64,000 bases of DNA, taken from positions 25,271,362 through 25,335,361 of the forward strand of contig NC_060061.1 of assembly GCF_020283565.1 (NCBI RefSeq), given 5' to 3'. Below are positions 46,829 through 60,695 of this stretch, piece by piece. How positions within the stretch are numbered: the stretch's first letter is position 1; each line of letters opens with the position of its first letter. A program made the translations under genes and the position numbers. The stretch is from Trifolium pratense (taxonomy: Eukaryota; Streptophyta; Magnoliopsida; Fabales; Fabaceae). The notes beneath the pieces are model-generated. The model was not told the origin of the DNA and made no database searches. It was given only the letters and a program-made list of their open reading frames with translations.

Positions 46829-49486
46829 ATTCTCCCCCACTTAAAAATATTTTCGCCCTCGAAAATGGCTCGACTAAGAACAACCTCGGATGAACTCTCT
46901 CATCCGACTTTCTAATTCCAACTTACATTCTAACCAATGGGTTTCCTCATACTACCTTAACCAAAACATACAAAACACTTCATGCAAATTCGCCCATGAT
47001 GGCGGCAAAGCAATCCTATACGTCACTTTTCCGAATCATTTTACTTCCCTCGGTATTCCTTTTATACCATCTCCGGTCAAAATAACACTTCTTCCGGATT
47101 CACACCAACAATCATTCAAATTCCAAACAAACCAAGTCTGACAAAATCAGTTTATTCCAATCTACACAATGAAGTTTACTACCAACAATAGATCAAGGAT
47201 AGCTAATCCCTCGATTTGTCGATAGATAGTCAACAATCGTGACAACGGTATAAATCGTTCTTATCAAACTACTTAAAAATTTTCTCTTAACATCTTTCGG
47301 TACTCGCAGCACCACTCCAAAACAAAACCACTTAACCCAAAATACTCCGAAAGACCCTTCCGTTGCATACTTCACAACTTTTCAAATTCCATAAGTTCTT
47401 AACTGCGTCGAATCTCACTCCAACCATTCATTCGGTAGTACAACTTCTACACTCATTTGTTGTCCAACTTCTCAAAGTTCTTAACACATTCCAAAAATAT
47501 ATTATCTCCAACCGTCAAATTCTTTTCCTTCGCAATTCCCAAATCGTTGCGTCGAACCCCATCATAACTGTTTTATTTTCCAAACACGACAATCACTTAT
47601 GTGTGAGATAGTCCTTTCCGCAAATTCTTACTTGACATAAGTCACTTTCTTACGTCTCTCTAATACTCGTGCTCGACACGTTTCCAAAGGCTAACTTTCT
47701 TATCCCCAAACATCCAAAGGTAACACTTCGCACTTAGCTTATCATCAACCTCTAAGGTTTCATCCAATCTTAGACACTAGTTGTCTGATTATCGTCCAAA
47801 TGGATTCATTTCCTTCCTCTATTTCTAAGCTTCTCAAATCCTTCCAAGAAATGACTACTCGGTTCAAACATACTCAACCTTTATAAATCCTTCCTAGGCT
47901 CTTCTTGATCACCTAGTAATTCTGTATTTAAATCTCAGCTACTATCAAAAGTTGATTCCAAACAACCATGATCTCCGTCTTGTTGATTCCAACACAACTC
48001 TCATCAGATTCCTCTGAAAACTTTTCATCAACAAAGCTTCCATCTTTATCACTCTTCCTCCTCTTTGAGGATGAACCATCAAGTGAAAGACAACCAAACA
48101 ATGGAACATTCTTGCTACGAGTTCCGCTAGAAACACCACCAGTCCCACTTATTGTAATCGAGTTTTCAGTTCCCTAACCACACCTTCCATCCTTGACATC
48201 AATCTCCCACTTAACTTAACTCTCAAGGTATCCACCATTCGCATACTCGTCGTATGATCATCACTAGGTTTTCTTACCCTCGACGCACACGTCTTCTCCG
48301 TCTCCCAGCAACGGTTTTTACTTAACATTCAATCTTCTCCATCGTTCCCCAATGGCCACATTCTCCCTACGGCTAAACAACTTCATTCCGACTCACTCCA
48401 AAATGATCATCTGATACTTCCTCCAAAATATTCTCCAAATAAGAACTCCACTTCGAACAACGCTACTCAATCTTAAACAATCCACTTCAAGAACATCTCT
48501 ATTCGTCCTTACTTCTCGCGTTCGAAACATCTTGGAGAGACAAAATCTTCTCCCCCACTTATCTCAAACCCACCTTTACACTTCCACTAGAACATCCGGT
48601 GTAAGAACCTAACCGTCCTATCGATTCCAAATCTATTCCTCCCAAGAGAAATCTAATACCGACAGCATTCACATGCATGTCGTATGAAAAGGGTAAACAT
48701 AAGGTAAGATATCTAAGCATCAACTCAAAACCCCGGTGCAGTCCTCTTGACATACACACCACTGCAAAATACATAAACACACTATTCCCGTCTATGCTAA
48801 CGTAACAACCTACGTAACAACTAGCATACATAATTACTACCACATGTCTATACATATATTTATAACTAAACTATATGTAAGACAATGAAACATCCATGTA
48901 CACAAGACATCGAGTCAAGTACATGCATTACATTTCGTTTGTTCGCATACTTACAACATCTACTCAAACATGTATAAAACATAGCATGTTCTAAAACAAG
49001 TTCTCATCATGAGAATACATTCACATAGTTCAATTAAAGAACCACACTAAGTACTAGTAATCAATCTACCACATGTTATAAACAAACATATAACAACACA
49101 CATTAGGATCTACTTACATCCTACTCCTTTCTCACTCTAGTGAGAAAATTCATTTTCACTTACTCAAAAGAAAATAATCTTATGTTTTCAACAAAATCTT
49201 CATCACATGCAGTTTTACATCATGCTGGATCATTAACAATTAGCAATAAGCATCTACAAACCAAAAGTTCAAACCACACAAATTTTTAAAACTTTAAGCA
49301 TAAAAATACTCAACCACTACTTGACTTGATAACTTATAACAATGATGAGTATCAATCGCATCAAGTACACACAACAAGAAAAGACAAACACAACTGGCAC
49401 ACATGCTCACTCGATCTGACTGCTCAGACCGGCTCTGATTGACACATAACCTCACAGTCCGAAGACGACCTGCTCTGATACCACTT
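46829..49486 (-). mobile_element. internal region 2, non-coding
   Basis: 2658 bp; repeats 41503-44160 with only scattered single-base differences (for example near 48169 and 48606). Primer site complement 49472-49483, polypurine tract complement 46829-46842. Confidence 0.88.
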
Positions 49487-52154
49487 TGTAACACCCAAAC
49501 CCGTTATTTAATTAACTCTGCCTTTATAAAATCTTTTTCGAAAATACGCAGCGGAAAAATTGAAAATCTGATTTATAAAGCGCTGGTTTGAATATCACAA
49601 ACTTCATTCAAAGATAATACTAATACATTTATCTAGTAAAATATTCGAATGAACTAAAAACAAAACCTCGCATCGAACGATGCGTTATTAGTTATACAAA
49701 ACGGATACTTTTCAAATGAAAACTTAAGACCAACAGAGTATACTAAGAGGACTACATGCATATACATATAAAAACCCCTTTTTCCCGTGTCTCAATCAGA
49801 GCAGAGCTTCACCATTGCACTCGGACGAGGCTAACATATAACCTGTCAACCTGGACCCCCAAAGGTCCAGCAAATAACACAAAGCAGAGAGTTAGAAAAC
49901 ATAAACATAAATATAAGTGTGAGTAGTATACTACACACTTCACACGCTATCATACATTTCTAACTCGCGCACATACATCGTCAAATACGACTACCAATTA
50001 ATCATTCATTTACAAACACACCAATCATATAGTTTCACGTCTTCTCGGACACTACCAAAGTGTTCATTTTATAGTCATGACGGACTTTACACTTGTTCAT
50101 TTTATAGTCATGACGGACTCTACACTTGTTCATTTTATAGTCATGACGGACTCTGCTCACATACCAAGACATGGCAACAATCATAGTATTAAACAATTAG
50201 TAAATACCAAAGCTTAACACATACGGAAAACACATTACAATCCAATCAGATAATGTCACTTAACAATTATCAAATACATGTGCATTTACCCTAATGCATC
50301 TAATGCCAATTATCCAATGTCATGTCATCCCTAGACACGACTAATGCATGTGGTACCATTTCCACGTTGTTCAGATTTCAGTCATGACGGACTGTTCAGA
50401 TTATAGTCATGTACGGACTGTTCAGATTATAGTCATGTACGGACTGTTCAGATTATAGTAATGCACGGACTCTACATCAGTTTTACATCATGCAGGATGC
50501 TGTCAGTTTTACATCATGCAGGATGCTCGTCACCCCATTTAAGATGAACTAACAGTTTTACATCATGTTGGATGCGTCGGAACTTACCGAACCACCTTAT
50601 CTCCCTTGGATAAGCTCAATAACAGTTTTATATCATGTAGGATATGGTTATCATCAACCATCTCTCCCATAAAGAGGAGTCACACAGTTTTATATCATGT
50701 TTGGATATGGGCTCCAGATCTCGGATAACATAATCCCATCTTCGGCCACTTTTCATAAACATAGTCCATTTTCATCAATCATTGGAATTCACATGATTCC
50801 CATAACACAATTATTCATGAATGCATGATTACTTTTAAACACATCAAATACATGACGCTATCTAGCTTGAAGCTATTCATTCACTGATGCGGAAACACAA
50901 TTCCAACATCTAACACATTAGGATAACACAATATCCTATCACTCAAATCATAATTATTCACATGATAATTATCTGCATAACCATTTTTATACACATAAAG
51001 TTTCATTTACACTTATGTCATAAAACACACATCATTTCCTTAACATTGCAAATTAATGCTAAAACATCACATTGCTCACTTTAAGCTACAACTTATTGCA
51101 TACACGTTTATCAATCATATAACGATTAACAATAAGTATTAACAGTATCAACATGTATCAATAATCATGTAAGGACACCCTTAAACCATGTTACAAGTGC
51201 CTAATTACACTTACGAACATCAACAAAATTGCTGTCACAGAGGCCTTCGCTAAGCGAGGGCTTAGCGAGACATGGCGAACCTCACCAGGAAGTCACCTGC
51301 TCATGGCGAGCATTGGCGAGCTTCAACGAACTATTCGCTTAAGCGAAGCTCAGTTCGCTTAGCGAACTACACCAGAAAAATATCTGTTCTTGAGTTTCTC
51401 TAAGGCGGTTTAACATGGAATCCACTCAAAAATCCATCTAGACATGTTATAAATTCTTATAAACAGCTAATTCAAGCATATATGGTATCTATGAACATTA
51501 ATTAACACTCACAAACACCCACATACATCACACTTACAAATTCATACCAATTTCTTGCATTTTAAGCAAGTTTAACAAAACATGCAAATCATTGATCAAA
51601 CATCTACATATACCCACTTTCAACTCCCCAAAGTTGTTTACCTCATCTACCATGAGTTCACTACACATGTTAGGATCAAAAGAATCCATTTTCCATTAAG
51701 AAAATCACCCACAAAACCCACAAGAAAATAGAGTGGAAAGAGTTTGGGAATGGAGGAATCGACATCCTCCCCTCTTTCGAATCACTCACGAATATGTAAT
51801 CTAACTCTCGTACCTTAGCTCGACGAATCCACAAGCTTGCTCTTCTCTTTCTCTCCCACGAGCTCTCCCTCTCCCTCATGAGCTCCTCCTCTTGCTCTTT
51901 CTCAAAAATTGTAACTTATGAGACTATTCATGGTTGACTTGCTACTTATAGCTCTCTCTATTCTCATGGATCAAAGCCCAATTGGCTAAGCCCAATAACC
52001 ACTTACACGCCCCAAGGCCCAATCAACATAACTTCTCGCTCATTAACTTACGTTCCCGCTAAATGATTATTCGCCGCTTAATAATTTAATTATAAATCAC
52101 GCCCTCGCGTAATAAAATAATTAAATAACGAATACTAAATTTTGGGTCGTTACA
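49487..52154 (-). repeat. LTR C (5' LTR) of the three-LTR element
   Basis: 2668 bp; on the minus strand this is the upstream LTR, next to GAGAG at 52155. Confidence 0.93.
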
Positions 52155-52238
52155 GAGAGTCCACTAAACTAGCTTGCTATTGGGACTCTCATGTGTCGCT
52201 TTTGTGTTGCACTACTGCAATTGCCTGGCGCACCCCAC
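52155..52238 (+). pseudogene. U2: U2 snRNA copy 13, 3' part, split
   Basis: Starts with the duplicated GAGAG and continues TCCACTAAACTAG through stem III, the 3' hairpin and the CCCACC end. Without its own promoter it is not expected to give a U2 RNA. Confidence 0.92.
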
Positions 52239-52592
52239 CAATTCAACATCAAAAAATTTCTCTTATTTTATTTATGCGCCTAATATTTCTTCATTTAACC
52301 TTACATGTGTTTGAAAATACACAAGTTTGTAAGGGTCGGTAGTCATGTCTAGTAAATGAAAGAAAATTAAATTGCGGGGACGATTTTCATATTTATGAGC
52401 GTAAATGATTTTACATGAAAGGTTCAACTCATTACCAAAAATAAATACTCATTTCAATACTCATATATGACATAGAATTTCTCCGCAAAGAGAGTATAAG
52501 ATATTATAGTCAATAAGATATTACTTTTAATTATAAATAAAGTTTATTGCGGAGGCTCATCTTCCCTAAATGGCACCCCAGTAGGAACACAC

Positions 52593-52896
52593 AAAAAATG
52601 ATGGTTCAAGGGGCTAGGCTCACCAGGTGTTGTGGGCTGGAGATGCAGCGGCCTGTAATCCCTCCACTGTTAGGAGTAGGAGGTGTTCGCTGCTCTGTGA
52701 AACCAGCCTCACGCTGTACCCTCCTTTCTAAGACCCACAAGACTCGTGCCTTCGCTCAAGTCCCATGGCTCAACTCTCAACTTGGAGCGGGCAGGCCAGC
52801 ATGGTGCACAAACCAGTCCAACCTGTTAAGCCTAAGCCATGTTCCATCACCTTGTTGCCCCCACTCGGGTCACAAGCTGTCGCTACTCAGCTCGGC
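52593..52896 (-). ncRNA. 7SL: 7SL (SRP) RNA copy 14
   Basis: Full length; first copy after the large insertion. Its U2 partner on the left is the split copy 13. One private change in the helix 8 3' strand area (GAGATGCAGC on plus). Confidence 0.9.
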
Positions 52897-54021
52897 GAAC
52901 TTACTAGCATGTCAAGCCTTTATAAACACTTACTTGTGCCATATTCTAGCCGATGTGGGACTTAATGTATCCAAGATGGTGTAGTATTAAATTGGAACAT
53001 GGTTTCTTAAATGTTGGTTCTCCCCAACTACTTTTGACATGTATTTTTTTAACAATCACTTTTGACATGTTATAACGTTTTAAAAAAAAAAATGTTATCA
53101 TGGGAGATGAAATATCTTATAAAAAAAATAGGATTTGAAATATGTAAGAATTACGGTTTTAAATCATAATGAAACCTTTTTTGAATTTCTCTCACTCTTA
53201 TGGTCTCTTTTTTAGTTAACTCACGGCTATCTTTCCCGTGAATAATTGGAAACTATATTTCACGAATCCATGAAATAATTTAATAAAAAAGTGACTAGAC
53301 AAGTTCTTGAGGGAAACATGGCAAAAATGATTACAAAATGAATAAACTAATCATATTACTTCTGCATTCTCATGAGTAACAGTCCAGTTCTTTGGCAAAT
53401 TATGTGCGTTGTCCTTCCATAATCTGCAGTTGGCCCAAATGCAGTCCTAAAAACAGCACTACAAAGGTTTAACATTTTAATTTGGATCATATCTCAACCA
53501 CTCAAACATTTATGGAAGAAGGACCACTCAAACCAAACTGCAAATTTACCAAGATTTAGAAGCCAGCTCATGAAAAACTTATAGTAATTACTGTTTACCG
53601 ATGAAGTTGTTATTCATTGCATAATGACAATATTAAATAAAAAGATTTCCACTTTGATTTGTTAAAAAAATTCATAAGCTGTAATTGAAAATGATTTCAC
53701 TTGAACTGAACTAGCAATGGAACAAAAAATGAGAACACTTGGTAGGTAGCATTTAAAAAAACATGCTTTCACTATAATTAAGATATTTGTCAAGCATACT
53801 GACTAGAAGACGAGCACTAGTATAGAAACACTATAAGCCATCAAGCTGATTATCAAAACAACTTTTGTTGTGAATATTTTTAAATACTGTTACATAAAAG
53901 TGTAGCTCACAGAACACTAGTAGACAAGAAGTTATAGCATAAGAGTCCCACATCGCACAGTCAAAAGAGCAACAGAGCCCATGTCAAATATAAAACCCGC
54001 AGCAAGGATGTATTTCAACTC

Positions 54022-54217
54022 ATACCTTTCTCGGCCTTTTGGCTAAGATCAAGTGTAGTATCTGTTCTTATCAGTTTAATATCTGATATGTGGGCCAATG
54101 GTCCACGCGATATTAAATTTATTTCTTGAAGGGGAGAGTCCACTAAAATAGCTTGCTATTGGGACTCTCATGTGTCGCTTTTGTGTTGCACTACTGCAAT
54201 TGCCTGGCGCTACCCAC
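54022..54217 (+). ncRNA. U2: U2 snRNA copy 14 (class D)
   Basis: Class D: intact stem IIa, Sm-like site and stem III as in copy 10, with G109A after the Sm-like site, C127A in the stem III loop and CGCTACCC instead of CGCACCCC at the 3' end. Promoter boxes intact, CATCGCAC rather than CATCGCAT after USE. Confidence 0.92.
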
Positions 54218-54541
54218 CAATTCAACATCAAAAAATTTCTCTTATTTTATTTATGCGCCTAATATTCCTTCATTTAACCTTACATGTGTTTGCAAATACA
54301 CAAGTTTGTAAGGGTCGGTAGTCATGTCTAGTAAATGAAAGAAAATTAAATTGCGGGGACGATTTTCATATTTTTGAGCGTAAATGATTTTACATGAAAG
54401 GTTCAATACTCATATATGACATAGAATTTCTCCGCAAAGAGAGTATAAGATATTATAGTCAATAAGATATTACTTTTAATTATAAATAAAGTTTATTGCG
54501 GAGGCTCGTCTTCCCTAAATGGCACCCCAATAGGAACCCAC

Positions 54542-54845
54542 AAAAAATGATGGTTCAAGGGGCTAGGCTCACCAGGTGTTGTGGGCTAGAGGTGCAGCGG
54601 CCTGTAATCCCTCCACTGTTAGGAGTAGGAGGTATTCGCTGCTCTGTGAAACCAGCCTCACGCTGTACCCTCCTTTCTAAGACCCACAAGACTCGTGCCT
54701 TCGCTCAAGTCCCATGGCTCAACTCTCAACTTGGAGCGGGCAGGCCAGCATGGTGCACAAACCAGTCCAACCTGTTAAGCCTAAGCCATGTTCCATCACC
54801 TTGTTGCCCCCACTCGGGTCACAAGCTGTCGCTACTCAGCTCGGC
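54542..54845 (-). ncRNA. 7SL: 7SL (SRP) RNA copy 15
   Basis: Full length with changes shared only with the copy at 62342 (GGGCTAGAGG and GGTATTCG on the plus strand, ACGTGTGCC in the promoter gap), exactly 7800 bp away. A private change (CTATCCGATG) touches the base next to USE. Confidence 0.88.
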
Positions 54846-55969
54846 GAACTTACTAGCATGTCAAGCCTTTATAAACACTTACGTGTGCCATATTCTATCC
54901 GATGTGGGACTCAATGTATCCAAGATGGTGTAGTATTAAATTGGAACATGGTTTCTTAAATGTTGGTTCTCCCCAACTACTTTTGACATGTATTTTTTTA
55001 ATAATCACTTTTGACATGTTATAACGTTTTAAAAAAAAAAATGTTATCATGGGTGTTGAAATATCTTATAAAAAAAATAGGATTTGAAATATGTAAGAAT
55101 TACGGTTTTAAATCATAATGAAACCTTTTTTGAATTTCCCTCACTCTTATGGTCTCCTTTTTAGTTAACTCACGGCTATCTTTCCCGTGAATAATTGGAA
55201 ACTATATTTCACGAATCCATGAAATAATTTAATAAAAAAGTGACTAGACAAGTTCTTGAGGGAAACATGGCAAAAATGATTACAAAATGAATAAACTAAT
55301 CATATTACTTCTGCATTCTCATGAGTAACAGTCCAGTTCTTTGGCAAATTATGTGCGTTGTCCTTCCATAATCTGCAGTTGGCCCAAATGCAGTCCTAAA
55401 AACAGCACTACAAAGGTTTAACATTTTAATTTGGATCATATCTCAACCACTCAAACATTTATGGAAGAAGGACCACTCAAACCAAACTGCAAATTTACCA
55501 AGATTTAGAAGCCAGCTCATGAAAAACTTATAGTAATTACTGTTTACCGATGAAGTTGTTATTCATTGCATAATGAAAATATTAAATAAAAGATTTCCAC
55601 TTTGATTTGTTAAAAAAATTCATAAGCTGTAATTGAAAATGATTTCACTTGAACTGAACTAGCAATGGAACAAAAAATGAGAACACTTGGTAGGTAGCAT
55701 TTAAAAAAACATGCTTTCACTATAATTAAGATATTTGTCAAGCATACTGACTAGAAGACAAGCACTAGTATAAAAACACTATAAGCCATCAAGCTGATTA
55801 TCAAAACAACTTTTGTTGTGAATATTTTTAAATACTGTTACATAAAAGTGTAGCTCACAGAACACTAGTAGACAAGAAGTTATAGCATAAGAGTCCCACA
55901 TCGCACAGTCAAAAGAGCAACAGAGCCCATGTCAAATATAAAACCCGCAGCAAGGATGTATTTCAACTC

Positions 55970-56165
55970 ATACCTTTCTCGGCCTTTTGGCTAAGATCAA
56001 GTGTAGTATCTGTTCTTATCAGTTTAATATCTGATATGTGGGCCAATGGTCCACGCGATATTAAATTTATTTCTTGAAGGGGAGAGTCCACTAAAATAGC
56101 TTGCTATTGGGACTCTCATGTGTCGCTTTTGTGTTGCACTACTGCAATTGCCTGGCGCTACCCAC
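55970..56165 (+). ncRNA. U2: U2 snRNA copy 15 (class D)
   Basis: As copy 14, C41 retained. Confidence 0.92.
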
Positions 56166-56489
56166 CAATTCAACATCAAAAAATTTCTCTTATTTTATTT
56201 ATGCGCCTAATATTCCTTCATTTAACCTTACATGTGTTTGCAAATACACAAGTTTGTAAGGGTCGGTAGTCATGTCTAGTAAATGAAAGAAAATTAAATT
56301 GCGGGGACGATTTTCATATTTTTGAGCGTAAATGATTTTACATGAAAGGTTCAATACTCATATATGACATAGAATTTCTCCGCAAAGAGAGTATAAGATA
56401 TTATAGTCAATAAGATATTACTTTTAATTATAAATAAAGTTTATTGCGGAGGCTCATCTTCCCTAAATGGCACCCCAATAGGAACCCAC

Positions 56490-56793
56490 AAAAAATGATG
56501 GTTCAAGGGGCTAGGCTCACCAGGTGTTGTGGGCTGGAGGTGCAGCGGCCTGTAATCCCTCCACTGTTAGGAGTAGGAGGTGTTCGCTGCTCTGTGAAAC
56601 CAGCCTCACGCTGTACCCTCCTTTCTAAGACCCACAAGACTCGTGCCTTCGCTCAAGTCCCATGGCTCAACTCTCAACTTGGAGCGGGCAGGCCAGCATG
56701 GTGCACAAACCAGTCCAACCTGTTAAGCCTAAGCCATGTTCCATCACCTTGTTGCCCCCACTCGGGTCACAAGCTGTCGCTACTCAGCTCGGC
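56490..56793 (-). ncRNA. 7SL: 7SL (SRP) RNA copy 16
   Basis: Full length and close to the common sequence; the promoter USE reads GAGTCCCACATCG, as in all block 3 copies from 54542 on. Confidence 0.92.
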
Positions 56794-57919
56794 GAACTTA
56801 CTAGCATGTCAAGCCTTTATAAACACTTACTTGTGCCATATTCTAGCCGATGTGGGACTCAATGTATCCAAGATGGTGTAGTATTAAATTGGAACATGGT
56901 TTCTTAAATGTTGGTTCTCCCCAACTACTTTTGACATGTATTTTTTTAACAATCACTTTTGACATGTTATAACGTTTTAACAAAAAAAAATGTTATCATG
57001 GGTGATGAAATATCTTATAAAAAAAATAGGATTTGAAATATGTAAGAATTACGGTTTTAAATCATAATGAAACCTTTTTTGAATTTCCCTCACTCTTATG
57101 GTCTCCTTTTTAGTTAACTCACGGCTATCTTTCCCGTGAATAATTGGAAACTATATTTCACGAATCCATGAAATAATTTAATAAAAAAGTGACTAGACAA
57201 GTTCTTGAGGGAAACATGGCAAAAATGATTACAAAATGAATAAACTAATCATATTACTTCTGCATTCTCATGAGTAACAGTCCAGTTCTTTGGCAAATTA
57301 TGTGTGTTGTCCTTCCATAATCTGCAGTTGGCCCAAATGCAGTCCTAAAAACAGCACTACAAAGGTTTAACATTTTAATTTGGATCATATCTCAACCACT
57401 CAAACATTTATGGAAGAAGGACCACTCAAACCAAACTGCAAATTTACCAAGATTTAGAAGCCAGCTCATGAAAAACTTATAGTAATTACTGTTTACCGAT
57501 GAAGTTGTTATTCATTGCATAATGAAAATATTAAATAAAAAGATTTCCACTTTGATTTGTTAAAAAAATTCATAAGCTGTAATTGAAAATGATTTCACTT
57601 GAACTGAACTAGCAATGGAACAAAAAATGAGAACACTTGGTAGGTAGCATTTAAAAAAACATGCTTTCACTATAATTAAGATATTTGTCAAGCATACTGA
57701 CTAGAAGACAAGCACTAGTATAAAAACACTATAAGCCATCAAGCTGATTATCAAAACAACTTTTGTTGTGAATATTTTTAAATACTGTTACATAAAAGTG
57801 TAGCTCACAGAACACTAGTAGACAAGAAGTTATAGCATAAGAGTCCCACATCGCACAGTCAAAAGAGCAACAGAGCCCATGTCAAATATAAAACCCGCAG
57901 CAAGGATGTATTTCAACTC

Positions 57920-58115
57920 ATACCTTTCTCGGCCTTTTGGCTAAGATCAAGTGTAGTATTTGTTCTTATCAGTTTAATATCTGATATGTGGGCCAATGGT
58001 CCACGCGATATTAAATTTATTTCTTGAAGGGGAGAGTCCACTAAAATAGCTTGCTATTGGGACTCTCATGTGTCGCTTTTGTGTTGCACTACTGCAATTG
58101 CCTGGCGCTACCCAC
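57920..58115 (+). ncRNA. U2: U2 snRNA copy 16 (class D, C41T)
   Basis: Class D plus C41T, two bases after the branch-site-recognising GTAGTA. Confidence 0.9.
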
Positions 58116-58439
58116 CAATTCAACATCAAAAAATTTCTCTTATTTTATTTATGCGCCTAATATTCCTTCATTTAACCTTACATGTGTTTGCAAATACACA
58201 AGTTTGTAAGGGTCGGTAGTCATGTCTAGTAAATGAAAGAAAATAAAATTGTGGGGACGATTTTCATATTTTTGAGCGTAAATGATTTTACATGAAAGGT
58301 TCAATACTCATACATGACATAGAATTTCTCCGCAAAGAGAGTATAAGATATTATAGTCAATAAGATATTACTTTTAATTATAAATAAAGTTTATTGCGGA
58401 GGCTCATCTTCCCTAAATGGCACCCCAATAGGAACCCAC

Positions 58440-58743
58440 AAAAAATGATGGTTCAAGGGGCTAGGCTCACCAGGTGTTGTGGGCTGGAGGTGCAGCGGCC
58501 TGTAATCCCTCCACTGTTAGGAGTAGGAGGTGTTCGCTGCTCTGTGAAACCAGCCTCACGCTGTACCCTCCTTTCTAAGACTCACAAGACTCGTGCCTTC
58601 GCTCAAGTCCCATGGCTCAACTCTCAACTTGGAGCGGGCAGGCCAGCATGGTGCACAAACCAGTCCAACCTGTTAAGCCTAAGCCATGTTCCATCACCTT
58701 GTTGCCCCCACTCGGGTCACAAGCTGTCGCTACTCAGCTCGGC
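58440..58743 (-). ncRNA. 7SL: 7SL (SRP) RNA copy 17
   Basis: Full length; shares AGACTCACAAG (plus strand) with the next copy only. Confidence 0.92.
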
Positions 58744-59871
58744 GAACTTACTAGCATGTCAAGCCTTTATAAACACTTACTTGTGCCATATTCTAGCCGA
58801 TGTGGGACTCAATGTATCCAAGATGGTGTAGTATTAAATTGGAACATGGTTTCTTAAATGTTGGTTCTCCCCAACTACTTTTGACATGTATTTTTTTAAC
58901 AATCACTTTTGACATGTTATAACGTTTTAACAAAAAAAAAATGTTATCATGGGTGTTGAAACTATCTTATAAAAAAAATAGGATTTGAAATATGTAAGAA
59001 TTACGGTTTTAAATCATAATGAAACCTTTTTTGAATTTCCCTCACTCTTATGGTCTCCTTTTTAGTTAACTCACGGCTATCTTTCCCGTGAATAATTGGA
59101 AACTATATTTCACGAATCCATGAAATAATTTAATAAAAAAGTGACTAGACAAGTTCTTGAGGGAAACATGGCAAAAATGATTACAAAATGAATAAACTAA
59201 TCATATTACTTCTGCATTCTCATGAGTAACAGTCCAGTTCTTTGGCAAATTATGTGTGTTGTCCTTCCATAATCTGCAGTTGGCCCAAATGCAGTCCTAA
59301 AAACAGCACTACAAAGGTTTAACATTTTAATTTGGATCATATCTCAACCACTCAAACATTTATGGAAGAAGGACCACTCAAACCAAACTGCAAATTTACC
59401 AAGATTTAGAAGCCAGCTCATGAAAAACTTATAGTAATTACTGTTTACCGATGAAGTTGTTATTCATTGCATAATGAAAATATTAAATAAAAAGATTTCC
59501 ACTTTGATTTGTTAAAAAAATTCATAAGCTGTAATTGAAAATGATTTCACTTGAACTGAACTAGCAATGGAACAAAAAATGAGAACACTTGGTAGGTAGC
59601 ATTTAAAAAAACATGCTTTCACTATAATTAAGATATTTGTCAAGCATACTGACTAGAAGACAAGCACTAGTATAAAAACACTATAAGCCATCAAGCTGAT
59701 TATCAAAACAACTTTTGTTGTGAATATTTTTAAATACTGTTACATAAAAGTGTAGCTCACAGAACACTAGTAGACAAGAAGTTATAGCATAAGAGTCCCA
59801 CATCGCACAGTCAAAAGAGCAACAGAGCCCATGTCAAATATAAAACCCGCAGCAAGGATGTATTTCAACTC

Positions 59872-60067
59872 ATACCTTTCTCGGCCTTTTGGCTAAGATC
59901 AAGTGTAGTATTTGTTCTTATCAGTTTAATATCTGATATGTGGGCCAATGGTCCACGCGATATTAAATTTATTTCTTGAAGGGGAGAGTCCACTAAAATA
60001 GCTTGCTATTGGGACTCTCATGTGTCGCTTTTGTGTTGCACTACTGCAATTGCCTGGCGCTACCCAC
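59872..60067 (+). ncRNA. U2: U2 snRNA copy 17 (class D, C41T)
   Basis: Same transcribed sequence as copy 16 by eye. Confidence 0.9.
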
Positions 60068-60391
60068 CAATTCAACATCAAAAAATTTCTCTTATTTTAT
60101 TTATGCGCCTAATATTCCTTCATTTAACCTTACATGTGTTTGCAAATACACAAGTTTGTAAGGGTCGGTAGTCATGTCTAGTAAATGAAAGAAAATTAAA
60201 TTGTGGGGACGATTTTCATATTTTTGAGCGTAAATGATTTTACATGAAAGGTTCAATACTCATACATGACATAGAATTTCTCCGCAAAGAGAGTATAAGA
60301 TATTATAGTCAATAAGATATTACTTTTAATTATAAATAAAGTTTATTGCGGAGGCTCATCTTCCCTAAATGGCACCCCAATAGGAACCCAC

Positions 60392-60695
60392 AAAAAATGA
60401 TGGTTCAAGGGGCTAGGCTCACCAGGTGTTGTGGGCTGGAGGTGCAGCGGCCTGTAATCCCTCCACTGTTAGGAGTAGGAGGTGTTCGCTGCTCTGTGAA
60501 ACCAGCCTCACGCTGTACCCTCCTTTCTAAGACTCACAAGACTCGTGCCTTCGCTCAAGTCCCATGGCTCAACTCTCAACTTGGAGCGGGCAGGCCAGCA
60601 TGGTGCACAAACCAGTCCAACCTGTTAAGCCTAAGCCATGTTCCATCACCTTGTTGCCCCCACTCGGGTCACAAGCTGTCGCTACTCAGCTCGGC
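60392..60695 (-). ncRNA. 7SL: 7SL (SRP) RNA copy 18
   Basis: Full length; twin of copy 17. Confidence 0.92.

Larger units (their letters stand above)
38835..52154 (-). mobile_element. LARD-like element with three LTRs
   Basis: 13,320 bp with structure LTR-internal-LTR-internal-LTR, exact period 5326 bp (2668-bp LTR + 2658-bp internal). Only one target duplication, GAGAG (38830-38834 and 52155-52159), flanks the whole. The initiator tRNA-Met primer site and the polypurine tract place it on the minus strand. No gag, protease, integrase or RT motif is visible in either internal copy and the longest open frame is 98 codons, so it is non-autonomous and would need proteins from a partner element. 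Large size without coding capacity fits the large retrotransposon derivative (LARD) class; a Ty3/gypsy partner is my guess. Confidence 0.9.

Noticed and set aside
41564..49494. Frames of 60-98 codons in the internal regions and LTRs of the three-LTR element
   Set aside because: Conserved between the copies only because these are recent duplicates; no retroelement domain or motif seen.
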